This document shows, one piece after another, positions 6,576 to 7,281 of a stretch of DNA of 7,281 nucleotides. This stretch comes from Candidatus Woesearchaeota archaeon (lineage in GTDB: Archaea > Nanobdellota > Nanobdellia > Woesearchaeales > UBA583). How positions within the stretch are numbered: the first letter of the stretch is position 1; each line of letters opens with the position of its first letter. The notes below the pieces were generated by a model. The model saw nothing but the letters and a program-made list of their open reading frames with translations, had not been told where the DNA came from and did not search any database. The stretch spans positions 1 to 7,281 of the forward strand of contig SKGP01000030.1 of the NCBI GenBank assembly GCA_007117405.1. Reading direction: 5' to 3'. The position numbers were made by a program, and so were the translations under genes.

Positions 6576-6606
6576 TTTGTTTGGTTAGAATAATTATTTA
6601 AGGAAA

Positions 6607-6617
6607 TATTTTTAAAT
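6607..6617 (+). promoter_or_regulatory. tRNA-Thr promoter, TATA-like box
   Basis: ATTTTTAAATC is centred about 31 bp before the first tRNA base, which would give a start about five bases upstream of the mature 5' end. The 25 bases between the box and the gene carry no other obvious signal. Confidence 0.45.
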
Positions 6618-6643
6618 CAAATCGAACTTTTATTTATTATAAT

Positions 6644-6715
6644 GCGTCTATAGCTCAGTGGTAGAGCGGCGGTCTGGTAAACCGCAGGCCCAGGGTTCAA
6701 ATCCCTGTAGGCGCT
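6644..6715 (+). tRNA. tRNA-Thr, anticodon GGT
   Basis: The 72 bases fold into a full cloverleaf. The acceptor stem GCGTCTA/TAGGCGC has one G-U pair. The D arm is GCTC-AGTGGTA-GAGC. The anticodon stem GCGGT/ACCGC carries the loop CTGGTAA, which places anticodon GGT at 6676-6678. The variable loop is AGGCC, and the T arm is CAGGG-TTCAAAT-CCCTG. The anticodon reads ACC and ACT threonine codons. The discriminator base at 6715 is T, which I recall as common in archaeal tRNA-Thr. CCA is not encoded, so it must be added by CCA transferase. There is no intron. The last 20 bases recur exactly at 6853-6872. Confidence 0.96.
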
Positions 6716-6721
6716 TATTTT
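6696..6721 (+). repeat. 26-bp direct repeat, copy 1 (within and just past tRNA-Thr)
   Basis: This copy covers the T loop, 3' T-stem strand, 3' acceptor strand and discriminator of tRNA-Thr, plus six flanking bases (TATTTT). It is identical over all 26 positions to 6853-6878. Tyrosine-recombinase integrases commonly use this part of a tRNA gene as attachment site. Confidence 0.9.
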
Positions 6722-6723
6722 TT
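6718..6723 (+). terminator. T6 tract after tRNA-Thr
   Basis: Six consecutive T begin two bases after the discriminator base, sufficient for intrinsic termination by archaeal RNA polymerase. Read-through would place the structured segment downstream into the tRNA precursor. Confidence 0.4.
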
Positions 6724-6852
6724 AGTGATTTTCACCCTTCCAGGTTCTCAACAATTTGTAAACAAATTCTTGGACGCTCAAAAATTTTTGATTTTTGTAG
6801 CACAAGGTCACTTCGCCGTGCTTCGTTCGTTGCATTCAGCATAGCTGAATAT
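6722..6852. mobile_element. 131-bp structured non-coding segment between the tRNA-derived repeats; possible remnant or minimal tRNA-targeting element
   Basis: The segment is about 38% G+C, clearly above its flanks, and has no convincing gene. It contains several inverted repeats: GTGA/TCAC at 6725-6735; a composite stem CCAGG/CTTGG (6740-6744, 6769-6773) enclosing AATTTGT/ACAAATT (6753-6759, 6762-6768); palindrome CAAAAATTTTTG at 6779-6790; AGCAC/GTGCT at 6799-6803 and 6818-6822; and ATTCAGC-ATA-GCTGAAT at 6834-6850. CTTCG occurs at 6811 and 6821. Bracketed by exact copies of the tRNA 3' end, it looks like an insertion bounded by attL/attR-like sites, or a small dispersed repeat that duplicated its target. 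No terminal inverted repeats are evident. Its mobility is inference. Confidence 0.45.
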
Positions 6853-6878
6853 TTCAAATCCCTGTAGGCGCTTATTTT
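6853..6878 (+). repeat. 26-bp direct repeat, copy 2 (detached tRNA-Thr 3' end)
   Basis: An exact copy of 6696-6721, 157 bp downstream. The bases before it do not supply the 5' strand of a T stem or acceptor stem, so this is not a second tRNA gene. It would restore a complete tRNA 3' end if the intervening DNA recombined out, as expected of an attachment site. Confidence 0.9.
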
Positions 6879-6897
6879 AAAAAATAAAAAATAAATG
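6877..6897 (-). terminator. T-tract terminator candidate for the 79-residue protein gene
   Basis: On the minus strand this is a T-rich tract with two runs of T6 (TTTATTTTTTATTTTTT), about 15-35 bp beyond the stop codon of the small gene. This is the typical archaeal oligo-T termination pattern. Confidence 0.4.
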
Positions 6898-6912
6898 AAG
6901 TATTTATTATAG

Positions 6913-7152
6913 TTAATTTTCAATTTCGTTAACTATATTCTCTCTATATGCCTCATCCAGAAGAATTTTAAGTTTTGGCAAATCAGAAATTCTAAGTGTT
7001 TGGGTATCAGCCCAAGCTCCTTCTGTAGTCTGGTATGATCTTTTAAATGACAATGATTTCATTGCAATTCCGTCTTTATTTTCGTTTTCCCAAAGTGAAA
7101 GACTAACTAGTCCTGCTTTGTATGTTTTAACTGGTTTATTATTTTCAGTCAT
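6913..7152 (-). CDS. Small hypothetical protein (79 aa), probably beta-rich
   Basis: I cannot give this protein a name. It is soluble, has no membrane segment, signal peptide or cysteine, and reads as one small domain. The alternating pattern KPVKTYKAGLVSLSLWENE, then MKSLSFKRSYQTTEGAWADT and TLRISDL suggests three or four beta strands, followed by a C-terminal helix PKLKILLDEAYRENIVNEI. This arrangement (Trp-Glu-Asn turn, RSY strand, G-x-W turn, DLPKL helix start) reminds me of a short conserved hypothetical family of bacteria and archaea whose sheet-plus-helix layout would suit a single-stranded nucleic-acid binder; that is recollection and inference, not a demonstrated role. The start at 7152 gives the full first strand. 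An A/T-rich box at 7181-7190 lies about 33 bp upstream. It stands alone next to the tRNA-associated repeat, with T-tracts beyond its stop. Confidence 0.7.
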   Translation of the reverse strand: MTENNKPVKTYKAGLVSLSLWENENKDGIAMKSLSFKRSYQTTEGAWADTQTLRISDLPKLKILLDEAYRENIVNEIEN

Positions 7153-7180
7153 GGTATTTGGTAGCTAGTTTTGTTTCTTC

Positions 7181-7190
7181 AAAATATTTT
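7181..7190 (-). promoter_or_regulatory. Possible TATA box of the 79-residue protein gene
   Basis: The palindrome AAAATATTTT is centred about 33 bp upstream of the ATG at 7152, which would give a leader of about 7 nt. This is longer than the leaderless spacing at the other genes, and the match is weak in such A/T-rich DNA. Confidence 0.3.
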
Positions 7191-7209
7191 CTAAATTTAT
7201 TTTCTAAAT
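7185..7209. repeat. Two-copy 13-bp tandem repeat
   Basis: TATTTTCTAAAT occurs at 7185-7196 and 7198-7209 with one T between, a 13-bp period. It lies between the start of the 79-residue protein gene and the right-edge gene. It could be a regulator-binding pair or low-complexity drift. Confidence 0.45.
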
Positions 7210-7239
7210 GAAAATTATATTTTGAAATTTTTAGGATTA

Positions 7240-7252
7240 GTTTTTAAATAGC
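7240..7252 (+). promoter_or_regulatory. TATA-like box for the right-edge gene
   Basis: GTTTTTAAATAGC is centred about 28 bp before an ATG at 7275, which matches the spacing seen at the other genes of the window and predicts a leaderless or nearly leaderless transcript. Confidence 0.4.
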
Positions 7253-7274
7253 AGTTTATTATTTAGAAATAATT

Positions 7275-7281
7275 ATGAAAA
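7275..7281 (+). CDS. Probable start of a plus-strand gene, cut by the window edge
   Basis: ATG AAA follows a TATA-like box at the expected distance and faces away from the minus-strand 79-residue gene, giving a divergent layout like that at secD. Only two codons are visible, so nothing can be said of the product, and the call rests on promoter spacing alone. Confidence 0.35.

Noticed and set aside
6797..6878. A second, degenerate tRNA ending in repeat copy 2
   Set aside because: Only the 3' part from the T loop on matches. Upstream bases do not supply a pairing acceptor strand, T-stem 5' strand or anticodon arm; a TAGC/GGT-like resemblance near 6798-6808 is too weak.
6644..6878. Split or intron-containing tRNA as known in some archaea
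   Set aside because: tRNA-Thr at 6644-6715 is complete and continuous, and the duplicated piece starts in the T loop, not at a known split position.
6658..6923. Open frames on both strands across the tRNA and the structured segment (6658-6867 plus, 6732-6923 minus)
   Set aside because: The plus frame starts inside tRNA-Thr and ends in the repeat copy; the minus frame is opposite it. Composition follows the palindromes, not coding bias. They are likely by-products of the higher G+C segment.
1..7281. CRISPR array, insertion sequence transposase or rRNA gene
   Set aside because: No regularly spaced repeats, transposase-like protein or rRNA-like stretch was seen on either strand.

Overview
The window looks like a piece of a very A+T-rich archaeal chromosome, most likely from a small-genome DPANN-type lineage (Pacearchaeota/Woesearchaeota-like); that placement is inference. 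The archaeal evidence is: SecD and SecF of archaeal type, a tRNA-Thr gene without encoded CCA and with T at the discriminator position, and TATA-box (box A) promoters centred about 26 bp upstream of start codons, the spacing expected for leaderless archaeal mRNAs. A bacterial-type gyrase B subunit is present, as in many archaea that acquired gyrase.

Layout, left to right. The left edge holds the N-terminal 76 codons of a TatD-family metal-dependent hydrolase (minus strand), directly behind secD (minus, 2 nt gap). A 33-bp divergent promoter region separates secD from a small SAM-dependent methyltransferase (plus). The methyltransferase overlaps by 4 bp, tail to tail, with a 114-residue two-helix membrane protein (minus). 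A 222-bp A/T-rich spacer with a perfect 17-bp dyad next to a TATA box precedes gyrB (plus), followed by a stand-alone flavin/NAD(P) reductase (plus), whose end lies 2 bp from the end of secF (minus). Then come tRNA-Thr(GGT) (plus), a structured non-coding segment that ends in a 26-bp copy of the tRNA 3' end, a 79-residue hypothetical protein (minus), and the first codons of a probable plus-strand gene at the right edge.

Functionally, secD and secF encode the two halves of the SecDF complex, which assists protein export through the Sec translocon. They lie on the same strand in the order secF-secD but are separated by about 3.8 kb containing four unrelated genes. GyrB is the ATPase/TOPRIM subunit of DNA gyrase; gyrA is not in the window. 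The methyltransferase, membrane protein and reductase have no evident functional link to these systems.

The most unusual signal is at 6696-6878. The last 20 bases of the tRNA-Thr gene plus 6 flanking bases are repeated exactly 157 bp downstream, bracketing a 131-bp segment that is richer in G+C than its surroundings and full of inverted repeats. This resembles the attL/attR-like scar of a tRNA-targeting element reduced to a minimal, non-coding core, or a small dispersed repeat that uses tRNA 3' ends. No integrase or other protein gene lies inside it. A second theme is the near-uniform leaderless promoter architecture, including an interlocked divergent pair.
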